Assembly (NCBI GenBank): GCA_021464415.1
Contig: CM038471.1
Location: 13,630,073-13,694,072 of the forward strand
Source of the DNA: Lonicera japonica
Taxonomy: Eukaryota; Streptophyta; Magnoliopsida; Dipsacales; Caprifoliaceae
DNA length: 64,000 bases
Reading direction: 5' to 3'
Shown here piece after piece: positions 12,601 to 25,100 of this stretch. The notes beneath the pieces were generated by a model. It had not been told where the DNA came from, did no database searches, and was given only the letters and a program-made list of their open reading frames with translations. A program made the position numbers and the translations under genes. How positions within the stretch are numbered: the stretch's first letter is position 1; each line of letters opens with the position of its first letter.

Positions 12601-13429
12601 TATTAAAGTAAAGAGAAAGAGCTGAAAAGCCTAAAAAACAAAAAAAAACGAGTCTTTTGAATCCTCAGTTGACCCGTTCGTTTCATAGCCATACCCCCAA
12701 CCCCATTATAACCTAATAAAGTCCTACTTGATCCTTAGTGACATAGTATCGATGTTTAGATAACGAAAAGGTATACAAAAGCATTCTCGCCTTTTTAAAA
12801 CTTGAATATCTTTCCTAGAGACTCATGTTCTTTCATTTTAGCATCTTTTCGTTTAAACATACGTGAGACATTTGATTTTGATTACAAACATTCCATTTAG
12901 TCCGTATGTAGAGAGATACACCTGATTCAGAGCGATTCATTTGTTGAGTGTATGTCCGGTAAGAGTTTGAGTCAAAGCTTAGCATGAACTGAGTATGGAG
13001 CTATGATTGATTTTGAAAGTTGAAAGTCAATGTATTTGCCTACGCACGCACAATTATGATTTATATTTATGCTACGTCTATTTTGAATGCATTAAGATTG
13101 CTATTTCTCTTGTATATCTCTTACTAATGTAGCACTAAGTCAATTTAGGTCCTTGCTGAGCCATTTGAGAGAGAATTTATGCATGATAGGCAACTATGGG
13201 ACAAGACTTGAACTGCAATCGAGAATTTTGTAGGTATATTCACTGAAAACCCTCACGAGACACAACTCGTCCTACTAAGGGTGACCTATGGGTTTAAAGG
13301 CTTATTGCATCCGCTTAATGCAACTATTTAGTTTAGGATTGTGTTTTTATTTTTTTATTTTCTGTGTTTGTTTTTAGAAATATGTGTCATTTTATCACTC
13401 CATTTCTAGGGACTAGCAATACGTTAGTT
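9693..13429 (+). other. Long 3' region of the Gypsy element
   Basis: This 3.7-kb stretch lies between integrase and the polypurine tract. It contains the acidic accessory ORF listed separately, an earlier short acidic frame near 10090-10197, and two polypurine-like motifs near 9911 and 11739 that resemble the true tract. The remainder (11480-13429) is AT-rich with no coding signal I recognise. A long non-coding or accessory 3' segment is usual for Athila-like elements. Confidence 0.7.
10444..11479 (+). pseudogene. Accessory acidic ORF downstream of pol
   Basis: The first part (10444-10980) is a Ser-rich, then Asp/Glu-rich frame with a single TGA at 10669 and a TAA at 10981. It includes DQSDYDPTEPSDWESDE. 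A second frame (11177-11479) continues with MMPYKAAKRKFFPLEDTI and about 100 residues that are not low in complexity. Together they look like one decayed accessory ORF of about 1 kb. Athila-like elements often carry an extra ORF in this place, sometimes called env-like, but I see no signal peptide or membrane span here, so no function is given. Confidence 0.5.
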
Positions 13430-13437
13430 GGGGGAGG
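13430..13437 (+). other. Polypurine tract of the Gypsy element
   Basis: GGGGGAGG lies directly before the TGATTGAGCCC start of the 3' LTR. This is the expected place for plus-strand priming. Confidence 0.85.
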
Positions 13438-14159
13438 TGATTGAGCCCAGAAATTGCATTTCTAATCCTTTAAACAAGGCTCAATTAGCTTCTAGTTACC
13501 ATCTAAAATCGAAAATTGCATGTAAATTCAGCTTAAGCATGAAAAGAAGGCATTGCATTGTATTTCTATGTTACTAAGCCATTTTCAGGCCTAAAGTGGT
13601 TAAGCAACTGAAGTTGTATGCAAAATAGAAGGTTGAAAGCGGAAAAGTGTAAGAAGAAGGTCTGAAGAACAATTCAATATCCATTCCGAGGCCCGAGACG
13701 AGAAAAACTCTTAAAACTACCCCCAAAGCACTAGAAAGAAGAGAATAGAAAGTCCCCAAGCATGAATGAAATGAATTCAAGTGTCCAAGAGTGATCCCAA
13801 GAGGAAAGAAGCTCAAACGAATCAATTTTGGAAGTTTCCGAGCAAAACCGAGAACTGCCATAATAAGCCCGAAGTTGTAGCTGATCAAAGTTTTTCTACA
13901 ATAAGAATTTGAAAAAATTTCCAGAAATATAATTTGTATAGAATTAAATTACCTACGCGTAGGAGAAAACGGTACGTCAATCGGAGTTCAAAACAAAAAG
14001 TTATAAGTAAAAGAAAAAGACATCATAAAAAAAATGGGCCCAATTTTATGCCAAAATTCAATTTTAAGCCATCTTTCGGCCCGTTTCTTCAAGGATTACT
14101 AAAACCACGGCTTGAGACACTTGTGTACTGTATAAAATGTCATATATCTAATATTTTAT

Positions 14160-15264
14160 GGTGTGTTTGATAGACCATATTTTCCATGGAAAATATGGCT
14201 TTTCCACCCAAATTCCCACTTTTGTAGTGTTTGATTGCAAATATTTTTCATGGAGTCAAACTCCCACTTTTTTTACTATTCATCTCATTTTCCTTGTAAA
14301 GGTGGAAAATATTTTCTTTGGGGGGGGGGTTGGTTTTAGTTTTTCAGGCAATTCGCACAAGGGTCGAGGCAATTCAATGACATCATGCGTGGTCTAAAAA
14401 AAATCTCTCTTTTGATGAAGTAAAATTATTAAAAAAATAAAAAAGCTGTTTTAAAAAAAACTGTTTTTCAATGAAGTAAAATTGTTCAAAAAAATAAAAA
14501 AAATGTTTTTTGATGAAGTAAAATAGTTAAAAAAAATCAAAAAGCAGTTTTAAAAAAAACTGTTTTTTGATGAAGTAAAATTATTCAAAAAATAATAAAA
14601 CTGTTTTTCAATGAAGTAAAATTGTTCAAAAAAATAAAAAAAAAACTGTTTTTTGATGAAGTAAAATAGTTAAAAAAAATAAAATAACTGTTTTTAAAAA
14701 AAATTGTTTTTCGATGAAGTAAAATTGTTAAAAAAATAAAAAAACTGTTTTAAAAAAAACTGGTTTTCGATGAAGTAAAATTGTTAAAAAAAAAAAAAAA
14801 TTGTTTTAAAAAAAATATTTTTTGATGAAGTAAAATTGTTCAAAAAAAAAACTGTTTTCTAAAAAACAGTTTTTCGATGAAGTAAAATTGTTCAAAAATA
14901 AAAAAAACTGTTTTTTGATGAAGTAAAATTGTAAAAAAAAAAAGAAACTGTTTTTATAAAAATCTTATTTTTTAGGTAAGTTCCATGTAAAAAATATACA
15001 AGTTCCATGAAAAAAGGTTCAAGTTCCATAGAAAATAATAGCTATCAAACAACAAAAGTTGAAAAAAGTTACAATTACCATAGAAAATAATGTCTATCAA
15101 ACACCAAAAGATGGAAAAGTACACTATTTTTCGGGTAGAAAATTAAGGCAATCAAACACATTTAATTGACATTTTCCATGCAACTCAATTCTAGGCAATT
15201 CAATTGCCTGGAACTTATTTTCTTTCTATGAAAATTCCATGCTTGCAATCAAAGACACGCACCC
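14160..15264. mobile_element. Tourist-like TIR element inside the 3' LTR
   Basis: The ends are GGTGTGTTTGAT at the left and, as the complement of the right end, GGGTGCGTGTCTTTGAT. Comparison with the 5' LTR shows a target TAA; the flanks here are TAT at the left and TGA at the right, each one change away. This supports a 3-bp duplication and a PIF/Harbinger-Tourist assignment. There is no coding sequence. The middle is a minisatellite (see 14401-14960). A related, shorter element with GGGTGTG ends and TAA flanks lies at 42045-42440. Confidence 0.72.
14401..14960. repeat. Minisatellite, about 11 units with GATGAAGTAAAATTGTT
   Basis: The core GATGAAGTAAAATTGTT or a close variant occurs near 14415, 14471, 14511, 14567, 14610, 14656, 14713, 14769, 14824, 14874 and 14917. 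Spacing is 40-57 bases. Between cores are A-runs and the partly self-complementary phrase AAAACTGTTTTT. The unequal spacing comes mostly from A-run length. Confidence 0.85.
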
Positions 15265-17122
15265 TGAGGGTATACAATAATTTAGAATTGATTAGTAGAG
15301 AGGCAGAGAGCACCGTAACCTTCTTGGGAGCTTTTGCGCTGCATCTAACGATCAAACTTGAGTGAATTTTCTTTTCTTTCTTCAAAATAATTGTTAGTTT
15401 AGTTTTTTTATGGCATATTGAGGTTGTACCATTAGTGTAATCAAGATTCAATTCATCATTATATCAAGTTTCAATTGCAATTGCTGTTCTTTATCCGGGT
15501 AAACCCTAGTTTTATAATTTTTTGAATTTAATTGCGTTTAATCCTTTGTTTGCTTAGATATTCATACATTAGTTGTTAGGGTTCATATATATTCTGGAAT
15601 TAACCCTAAACCCACATTTTAAGGGATGGTTATAGGGTTTATAGAACCGTTTTGTCAATTTTTCGGTTTTTCATCAATTTATGCTAGTTTATCATTCTAT
15701 ATTCAAATAGTTTATTGTTTTTTAATGCTATTCATATGTGATTCTTTGTTCATCATAAGAAATCTGATTTTCCATAAATTTTAGAGTTTTAGTCGAAATT
15801 CATCAATTTATGACCGTTTTGAGTTTGTTTACCGTTTTAAGCGTAAAATCTTTGTTTTAAATCGAAATTGAGTAATTCCAAAGTCAAAAGTTTTCAAATC
15901 TGATTTTCTTCAATATTAAGTATGTGTCTACTATTTTTCATAATTTCAAAGCTTGTTTGCATGTTTAATTTGACTATGTCTAGCTAAATCGTTAGTTAGA
16001 GGTCTGCAGTGAAAGATGCGAACTTAATCTTTGAATGTAATCCAATTTAGGTTTGAATCTGATTTTTCCATTGGTTATAAATCACCTACTGAATGTATGA
16101 GTATTTTCTTATCTTTTCATGCCTAAGAAACATGTTTCCATAAGTTAGCTCAGAAATTCCATTCGATTAAGAACCGTAAAACTGTCAATTCACGGATTTT
16201 TGCACCAAAATCCTAACGTGGATGATTTGAGGACGGTCTTTATCCTCTAATTACTTAATTTATTTTCATAAGTGAATTGGCTGATTTGGCGCTGTTTTGG
16301 CATTTATTCACATAAGTGTCGAGAAAGTGCTAGTTTTGACTTTCAACGTTCTTTCTAAGACGGATTTGACTTGAATCACGTTCAAGCATATTCAAACCTT
16401 AGGAGAGTGTTAAGCTACTGATTTTTGGAGAGTTTAATCAGCTTGGATTGTTTTTATCACGCACTAGCAATACTAGGTCTCAAATTACACTTTTTCAAAG
16501 TCAAAAAGCTTCACTATCGAATTCTATTGCTCGAATCTAGTCTATATGGTCTTTGTCACGCATGGGCTATGATATACTCATAGTAACAATACAATTGGAT
16601 GGTCGGAAGGTCTAAGAGATGAACTTTAGTGAAAAATCCTATTTAAACTTAAATTTAGATTACCCGATTGGACTAGTTTCGTATTCCCTAGCTACGGATA
16701 CCCCTAACGTTTATTTCTTGTTGGTTTAAGTACATTTAATATTCTATTTTGTTCAATTAGTACGCTATTTTATTTCATTTATTTATTTTTAGTTCAATTG
16801 CATGTTTCCCTGGTGTATTTAGGAAGCCTTTTTGGTAGAAAATTTGCGCTTGTGGATTTTCTTTAATTTTGCACCATAGGACTAGATTCTCCTTTAGTTT
16901 TAGTTTAATTTAGTTAATAGTTTAATTTAGTTTCATTTTTTTCCTTTCCTATTCCTCATTTCAATCATCTTTTTTTTCCTTTCTATTCTTTCCCCTGAGA
17001 GAGATAACTAGAAGAAATAGGTTCCTTCCCTTCCTTGTGGTTCGACTTTGGACTTCCCAAGTATATTATAACTTGACCACTTGCACTTGGGCGTAATACT
17101 TCGCACTTTTTGAGCGTAGTCA

Positions 17123-17660
17123 GCAATCAAATCTTTCGGTTTTGATCAATGTCCAGATGAGTATTGTGTGTAGAAAAGGTCCAACAAAAACACAGTAGTA
17201 TTATTGGTATTGTATGTGGATAATGTCTTACTTATTTGAAGCGATATATCAGTATTATCTTCTGTTAAGGTATGGTAATCAAGTCACTTCGAAATAAAGG
17301 ATTGGGAGAAGCCAGTCACATCCTTGGTATTAAGCTTATGTGAGATTAGAAAAATAAGATGTGCTTGTCCTAAGGTACTTACATCAATACAATTCTTACT
17401 AGATTTAGTATACAAGATTCCAAGAAAATGTTTCTCCCTTTTAGGTATGGAATCACTTTATCCAAGGATCACTGTCACAAGACACCTAATGAGATAGATA
17501 AAATGAAGGTAGCTCGTTATACTTCAATAGTAGAAAGCCTCATGTATGTTATATTGTGTACTAGGCCAGACATCTACTTTGCTATTGGCATAGTTAGCAG
17601 ATATCAATCTAATCTAAGGAAAGCCTCATGTATGCTAGGTTATTGGATATAACCGCATTG
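17123..17660 (+). pseudogene. Ty1/Copia polymerase remnant, right half
   Basis: The frame continues the fragment at 1270-1460: AIKSFGFDQCPDEYCV, a stop, then TVVLLVLYVDNVLLI, which is the YVDD block with the second Asp changed to Asn. A frame-shifted version of the DLGEASHILGIKL motif follows near 17303. From 17428 to 17620 it reads PFRYGITLSKDHCHKTPNEI and LCTRPDIYFAIGIVSRYQSN, the conserved block between reverse transcriptase and RNase H. RNase H itself is not recognisable. Several stops and frameshifts show a dead copy. Confidence 0.9.
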
Positions 17661-18262
17661 GTTGATTTGATGCGTTGAGGTAGCTTGGGTAGCATGGTAG
17701 CTTCCAGTTACTAGGACATGTATCTTAGTGCATAAGTTCACCATGCTTGTTAAGATCCATTGCACTACTTTTATTATTAATGGAACAACCTATATTTTAG
17801 TACAATTAACGCGCATATTTGGTTGCAATGTGTATTTTCTATATAACTTATATTAGTTTCCACTGAGCCCGGTTTTGCCTCACACCTATTTTCTAACAAT
17901 CTTGCAAGTTAAATCTTGTGGTTGGCACATGATCCGTCTTCTTAGAAGCCTCCAAAGTTTACGAACCATTTTGCAGTCCTTTACGCTAAGGATTAAGTTA
18001 TAAATGTTGGACTCATGGACCATTTTGTCATTATAATTAATTTCTCTTATTAATGGACCGAATTTGTATTTTAGTGTAATACTTTATTTTAAGTAACTTG
18101 GGTGAATTGTTTTAAGATGTGGGGTAATTATTTTATATGACTAGATGTGGAAATTATTTGAGATTTTTTTTTATTACTCACAAGATTGGTTTGACGATTA
18201 TGTGAACTCCACAACTCCAAATGCCATTTTTTTTAAAATAAAACCTTACTCATGATTTGTTT
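17661..18262. other. Degraded Copia tail or intergenic DNA
   Basis: No coding signal is seen. By position it belongs to the Copia element between the polymerase remnant and the 2.6-kb insertion, but nothing in the sequence proves it. Confidence 0.35.
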
Positions 18263-20879
18263 TGTGACGCCCCGAAATCCCGTTTACAGGATTATACCCC
18301 CGGGACCCGGTTAGCCACGGAGTCGTACGCGACGACGGGTGATAAGGCATAGATCATAACTTGTATAAAAAGGGAATTCTATATAAAGCAGTAATTTTAG
18401 AAAATTTGACATGCGGAGTTTGTTCATAATAGTAAACCAAAAACTGTTAAAATGTATACTTAATCCATTTCCAATAAATACTCCACATTAAAGAAAAGTC
18501 ATTTATACAAAGCCTCCACTGAGGTCCCAATCTCAATAAGCTTTATATCAAAATACAACACTGTAATACATAATCATTTTCTAACTAATCAACTAGTACA
18601 TAAGTCGTTTCCTAACGACTTAGGTGATCAGGGTCCATCAGAGCTATCTAGACTTGGTGAGTTTACCATCCCCCGGGAAATACCTGCAAAACCTGGTTTG
18701 AAAAATGGGAGTGAGCCAAACGGGCTCAGTGGGAACTATAAGGGTTTATATAAGAATATAGATTAGAAACCATGCATGCCATGCTGTGCAATATAATGAA
18801 AGTAGATTTAGTTTATAAGCTGCTTTTCTATAATAAACCATCTCTGGGTAGAAATACGTATAAATATAAATACATATACACATATGAAGCAGTCAATGCA
18901 AGGAAAACCTTTTGTGAAATATGTATATATAATGTCCCCAACCCAAAGTACAAGAAATGCAACATATATATATATACATCATTATACTGAGTATGCCACA
19001 ACACCGCGACTAGATCTATCATATCAATCACATATCATACTCACGTCTAGGATTTTCATAAATCTACTGTACAAAGATAGCCGGCAACTCGGTTTCTTCA
19101 ACCCAAGGTAGGGACCACCTACCAGGTCCACCTAGACGCTACCTCACGCAGCCACACAGGCATACGCTACCTCACGCAGCCATAAAGGCGCACGCTACAA
19201 TAATACTCATGTAGCCACCAAGGCTATACACTACCGGTAATCACCATCTATCTAGTACGAACGGTGTGGCCATCCGATATAAAATCACAATAATTATCTC
19301 ATAAAAGTATATAATATAATCAAGAATATCCAAATACAAGCTCATCGTAATATATATAAAGTGGGCAGGCCAATACGCCTTAAAATCCGTAGTGGTATTG
19401 TTGTTAAGATTAAATAAGAACCGCCAAGTCAGTTAGTTGGTAAGAGAAACCAGAAAATCATCAATTTGGGAGGTTTCATATGTTTTCATCAATTTGGCCC
19501 CAAGCCAAGTCTAACACATTCAAACAATGTATATGAGTTCCCAAATAGCCTCCCATTATGATTCAAAGACTTTATTTATTCAAAACATATTTATATATTT
19601 GACCAGCATAGTTACGGACTGGCTAGGTAAGTAGAAAATCTCATAAAAGCAGTTTATAACTTAAACACAACAACAATACCACCAATATATGTAACTTTGT
19701 CCAAAATATAGTTTAACTCCCATATATGACATCATACATAAGCGCATCAAAGCTTAGCGTATATAATCATATGCGTACTTGAAGGTTATATACCAAACTT
19801 TCTCATAAATCATTTATAATTGGGGCTTTTTGTATAATATCGTTATTGATGTCATATATGATGCAAATCTATCAAAGTTATCCAAAGAAATTGACCCAAA
19901 CTCCATGCATATGCAACTTTGTGTAGAAAACCTAGGTTTTGCTTGATTTGGTGTAAATATGTTATAATCACTTGAAAAGAAGTTTAAATACTATTGTTCC
20001 CACCTTAGGAGGGTCAATCCCTCGAAGAATCATAGCGAAATCGAGCCGAAGAGGCGCTGTTGCAGAAACCCCCAAAACTTCTTCAAAACCCTAGCTATGG
20101 TGGATGGAGGTGAAGGAGGAGATGAATATGATGATGGAGAAGATGATGATGGTGTGAATCTTGGGTGGAAGATGCACCCTTAAATGATCCCTTAAAATCC
20201 CCCAAATTCGCCCCTCTTTCTCTCTCTAAAGGCTCTCCAAATGAATGTGTTAAATGGGGAAGAAAGGAGGTGAAAATATATGAAATTCTCGCCCAGGTCG
20301 ATGTAGTCGACTCCCCCACTATTCATGGAGTCGACTCCCTAGGCCTGAAGATGCCCTTTTTAGCTTTTGGTTAATAGCTCGACTTCGCACCAACTTTTGG
20401 GAATCAAGGAGTTGGAATTGGGTCTCTGACAAAACACGAAAGTTGTAGAGGGAATTCAGATGAAGACGTGGCCAAAAACGGGGACTCATTTGGAGTTCGG
20501 ATGAAGAAGTTATGGTCATCCAAAGTCGGATAAAAATAATTTATCGCGTAGGTTCCAAACTTGTGATTTTCGAGCCGATTTCCGTCCGAGCCACCCGAAA
20601 CAACTTATGGTCATTATAATACACTTAAATATACTAATATGACTTGTTGGAAGTTTCCAAACCATGCCAACCTTTACATAACCCAATTTGGCCATCCGGA
20701 GCCCAATTTTGCCTTATACGCAACTTAGGCCGTGATTTGCGAGAGATGATTAAACTGGATGTCACATGTTTTCAATGAAGTTTTAAACTTTACACTTTTA
20801 GACCCACCGTAGCACATGACATCTGTGATTAACCGGGTCTCAAAGTTCTAAACCTCTTAATGAGATTCGAGGCGTCACA
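18263..20879. mobile_element. 2.6-kb non-coding element with TGTGACGCC termini
   Basis: It begins TGTGACGCCCCGAAATC and ends GATTCGAGGCGTCACA, so the two ends are inverted near-copies that start TG and end CA. It lacks a recognisable protein. Inside is a short tandem array of about 30-bp units with ACGCTACCTCACGCAGCC (about 19128-19240), and a palindromic pair built on GTCGAC near 20307-20338. The most likely reading is a solo LTR of an unidentified LTR retrotransposon, with a large non-autonomous TIR element as alternative. I found no matching target duplication, so the class is uncertain. Confidence 0.5.
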
Positions 20880-21135
20880 GACCAATTTAAAATAGGCATG
20901 ATTGACACAACTTCTATGTAATTTCCATAATACACATTCATACTCTTTATGTGTCATTAAATGCATTAATATGGTGACAATTGATGTGTTTAGTTATAAA
21001 TATGAGTGTAACGAAGGCCGCTATAATTCCATACTGCTATATGAGATGGACCAGATTATTTTAAAATCATGTTAACTTTTCAGTGCACACTTCAGGAAAT
21101 GTTAATATAATTGTTGCATGTTTTCATGTGTAACT

Positions 21136-21460
21136 AAAGTGAGAGATTGTTGAAAATTTGGTTTATAAATAGGCTTACACATTTAATGGGTATGGACTTT
21201 GCGATGTTTAGAGACCTAATGCTAGTCATATTAGAATTGATGGAATTCTATTTGAATTAGTATATAAAGACATAAAATGTTATGGTTTCTAAGTTGAATC
21301 ATTGCATATTCTACTCATCGTCCCTATCTTAAAGAGAGAACCCATTGAGTACTCTGAGATTCTAACGTTGGAAGGCCACAAACCTACTCAAGCTTCCGCA
21401 CTCTATGAAATCATGGATTCAAATAGGCTTCTTAAAGGTTAATCTCTTAAAAACTAAACA
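21136..21460 (+). mobile_element. Copia polypurine tract and start of its 3' LTR
   Basis: AAAGTGAGAGATTGTTG resembles the polypurine tract and LTR start typical of plant Copia elements. The LTR would begin at 21148 with TGTTGAAAATTTGG. Its right end could not be fixed; similarity in style fades after about 21450. This is probably the 3' end of the same Copia element seen at 1270 and 17123. Confidence 0.6.
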
Positions 21461-21786
21461 TGATTATAATCACCTTCTACCTCCTTAATTGTTCATTATG
21501 CTATATAAGTCAAGTATATATTATAAAGTAAGTGGGTTCCAAGGACCCCACATTTGTCCTCTTAGCCACACCCCTGGTCAATTTTCATTCATACAATTTT
21601 TTACACAGAAACGAGAAATAAAAAAAAAATTGTGTACCAATGAGACTTTCTATAACTATTTTTATATGAGGTGAAATGTGAGTCATGTACGAAATTTCTA
21701 TCACCATTTATACAAAGCATATTATCATGAATAGGGTCTTACTGTCACCAATTATGTTGGACCATGTTCGTCACTACACTATGTAA

Positions 21787-22158
21787 GGCCATTTCCAATG
21801 ATCATTTCCATCCGTATAAATTTTTACGATATAAATGAGAAATAAAAAAAAAATGCTCCAATGGGGTTTTCTATAACTATTTTTATGTGAGGTGGAAGGT
21901 AAGTTATATAGAAAATTTCTATCACCATTTTTACATATAGAAATCCCAGTATGACATTGGCACATTCTCATTAGATATTATAGAAGTCAATAATTATCTT
22001 TCTTAATAAATAAATGCCAAATGAGAAAATTAGAGACCATTTTTTTTACGCTTTTCTACCTATATCAAAAACTTGCCAACTAGATATAAAAGTATTCTAA
22101 AATGGCATTGTTATATAGGATAGAAATGAAAAAATAGAAATTACCATCGGAGATGGCC
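21787..22158. mobile_element. Tourist-like MITE, 372 bp
   Basis: The left end GGCCATTTCCAATG pairs with the right end CATCGGAGATGGCC, and both sides are flanked by TAA. A block within it (about 21800-21950) is repeated outside and upstream at about 21590-21720, around the shared phrase CTATAACTATTTTTAT. No coding capacity. Confidence 0.7.
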
Positions 22159-25100
22159 TAAGTTTTCTTGTCAAAATCTTAATTTCTTTACTGTTTCCTT
22201 AAATAATTATTGATAATATGTTAATTTTAACAAAATCCCAAATTGTATTATATATCTATACTATGTATAAAGGCAAGAGCAATTTCAACTCCTTGAAAAT
22301 ATGTCAGACTTTTGTTCTGCTTATTTTACTCCCGCGGATATTTTTTTTTCATAAAAAATGCTTGTAACAAGAATCAAACTCTCGCGTTCAAGCATCTTAA
22401 ACTCTAAGTTTATCACTATGCCATCACATTTAATAAACCATTGTAAACTAATTTTATACATGTAAGTAGCACATAATTTTATGGCTTTGTCTTATAGTTT
22501 TTGGTGTTAATAGTTATTAATCAATCCCATAACATCAAAATCAATTGTCTATTCATTAGTTTTATTTCCGACATTTTTGAATATGCAGACAGATCACTCT
22601 CTACCTTTGTTTGTGTATATAATAATAGAAGGCTTAAAAACAAATTAGAAAAAACAAATAACACATGTTCGTCTACCTCATTCAGATTATAATTGTTTGT
22701 TTTGTTAATACAATTTTTTTTAAATGGTTATTTAGTGTTTAACTTATATTAGTTTTTAATGTTATTGATATATATATATATTCAATTTTTAAATTTGAAA
22801 AACCCCTTAACTCTAGTTGCTGGGAAATTGTACAGATGTTTTATAATTTAGATGTTAATCCAGATAAAGGGCTTTTGAAGAACTCAACAATATTACTACT
22901 ACTATAATTATCAATTGTCTGATTTTTTATTTATTTTTTGAATTTGTCATTTCAACTAATTTCTGGAGGGGATTGTCCAAAAATGATACTTTTAGAACAT
23001 CTCCGAGAGCATTTTTGAAGTAAAGAGTCATATTTGAAGCGATGCCCCAATAAACTCTCTACTTTTGTTAGTATCATGACATATGTTAGAATTCAATTGG
23101 ATGTACACAAATATAAGAGAAAAAATGGTGTCTACAAGACTATTTCTTTTTTAACCTAAAATATTGAATAGAAAGCCAAGGCGACGCTCTAAATATAAAT
23201 AGTAAAAGAGGTTTTCTACTAACTTCTTTATTTTAGCTATATTACTTGACCTCCAATTTTTTTGGTGTATGTTAAGCTGTAATGAAAAGAATGAGTGAAA
23301 TATATAGTTTATTGGATTTGTGTGTGTAAATCTTCTCTATCTTTACTTTTTTTATTAAATTCTTTTTTGTTTAGTTTTTTCATTCAACATTAGATTTGTG
23401 TGTAGATGAAAATCAGTTCTAATTTATACTATTATAAAATGGACGCCACCATATTTAGTTATAATATTAAATTTTGGTGGTTTTTTTCTTTTACTCGTGT
23501 GTTTACTTTTTTCAATAAACAGATTGTATGGGACTTAACCTGCAATTTTTTTTGTTACAAAAGAATAATTTACCATTTATTACTTCTTCATTCAATAAAT
23601 TTTTCATTTCAATTTATATATCTGCACGAGTGTTTAATTAATTCAAGACATGTACCTCAAATTAAAAAAAAATTATCAATTTACAATATATATTTTTTTC
23701 AACACTTTGCACCTTATACGTATAAATTAAATCAATTTATCTAAATATTATATTTTTTTGCCATTTTTCAAAACCTCTGACCACATGATCGAATTGCTAC
23801 ATTAATATTCCATATTTAATACACCATATTCATCCTCACTATATCAAAATCACCACATGATCGAATTGTTATTTATTCTTAATTTAAAAAATGGAGGGCT
23901 AGTAGAGAACCAAAAAAAAAAAAATAATAAAAGAAAGAAAGGAAAGATAGTGGGCCCCGCCCCTAGTGCTTTTCCTCCAATGGGTCCCACAAGGTGTGGT
24001 CCATCTTCCTACCCATCGCATTCCGTGTTTCTTTTTTTTGATGGCTATAGGTGTTTGCCTTTATGAAATAATGGTAATGCATGAATGGTGGCCGGTGACC
24101 GTCTTACCGGCCCATTCTCTCTGTCTTTAACTCCTTTCTCTTTCATCCTCACTATTCGGAAGTCACATGAACAATCACCACCAAGCCACCAACCATCAAA
24201 GTATTTTTTTTTTTTCCAAGAGTCTCGGTGACTATTGGTATTTTTTGGTCGTTGTTTTGTTTAACATGATTAAAAAAAAACGACAATACAAACACGATGT
24301 AAAATTGTGTTATTTTTATTTAATATCAATATGATACACGTAAAACACAACGTGATCTGACATACATACATGATTATAGTTCTTTTATTTTAATAGATGC
24401 ATTGTAATAGGAGTAGAAATGCAATTTTCTCTTTCATTTGGATGTGATTGATACGTCTAGATAATTAACACGACATAAATCGAATTTTGTTTCAAAATTT
24501 AGGCGCGCATGATACGATATGGCATCGTGTTAAAATCTCTAGGCATAAATGTGCATTCTCGTGTTATTTTTTTACCAAATTTGTTTCATCACGTCACGTA
24601 TTTTCATGTCGTTTGACAAGTGTAATAATTTGCATACATAGAATTTCGCATTAATAAAAGCGAAAAATGGTCTGATGGTTGTTTTTGAGCATTTATTTCT
24701 TAAAGGCAAGAGTTCGATTTTTGTTAATTAAATAAGTATTTCGAAATTTTGATACCATTATTTTTGTACATGCAATGCGTGTGGTACACGTATATATACA
24801 ATTTTATGAGAAAATTTTAACAAAAGTGTGCCCTTTAAATGTAAAATGTTTGAGAGTGATGGTTTCATTCCCATTGATAACTAGTTTTTTATGTGAAAAA
24901 AAAAAAATCTCAAGAGTAAAATAAATATTTCAAAAATTTAATACAATTTTACTGTTGGTTAAAATTCATCTTAATTTTATAATATAGTATTAATAATATA
25001 CATAGATATTTCTATTTTGATATACTTGAAAAAAAGTATTAAAATAAAAAAATACAAAGTTGCCATCAAATTTCACCTGTAAAACGGAATCATTTAAGAA

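Larger units (their letters stand above)
1461..17122 (+). mobile_element. Athila-like Ty3/Gypsy LTR retrotransposon
   Basis: A near-complete, decayed element lies between two LTRs that begin TGATTGAGCCC and end GTAGTCA. Internal order is LTR, tRNA-Asp-type primer site (3864), gag (3970), protease, reverse transcriptase, RNase H and integrase (to 9692), a 3.7-kb 3' region with an extra acidic ORF, a polypurine tract (13430-13437), then LTR. This order, the long LTRs, the primer type and the reverse transcriptase FMDD box point to the Athila group. Coding regions contain many stops and frameshifts. It sits inside a Copia element and carries a 1.1-kb TIR element in its 3' LTR. No chromodomain was seen at the integrase C-terminus. 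Confidence 0.88.
13438..17122 (+). repeat. 3' LTR of the Gypsy element, interrupted by a TIR element
   Basis: It matches the 5' LTR from its first base to GTAGTCA at 17122. Its 3685 bp include a 1105-bp insertion (14160-15264). Without that it is about 2.58 kb, close to the 5' LTR once the deletion of about 200 bp in that copy is allowed for. Confidence 0.9.

Noticed and set aside
14401..14960. Regularly spaced repeats that could suggest a CRISPR-like array.
   Set aside because: Spacing is uneven, spacers are A-runs, and the context is a plant transposon; it is a minisatellite.
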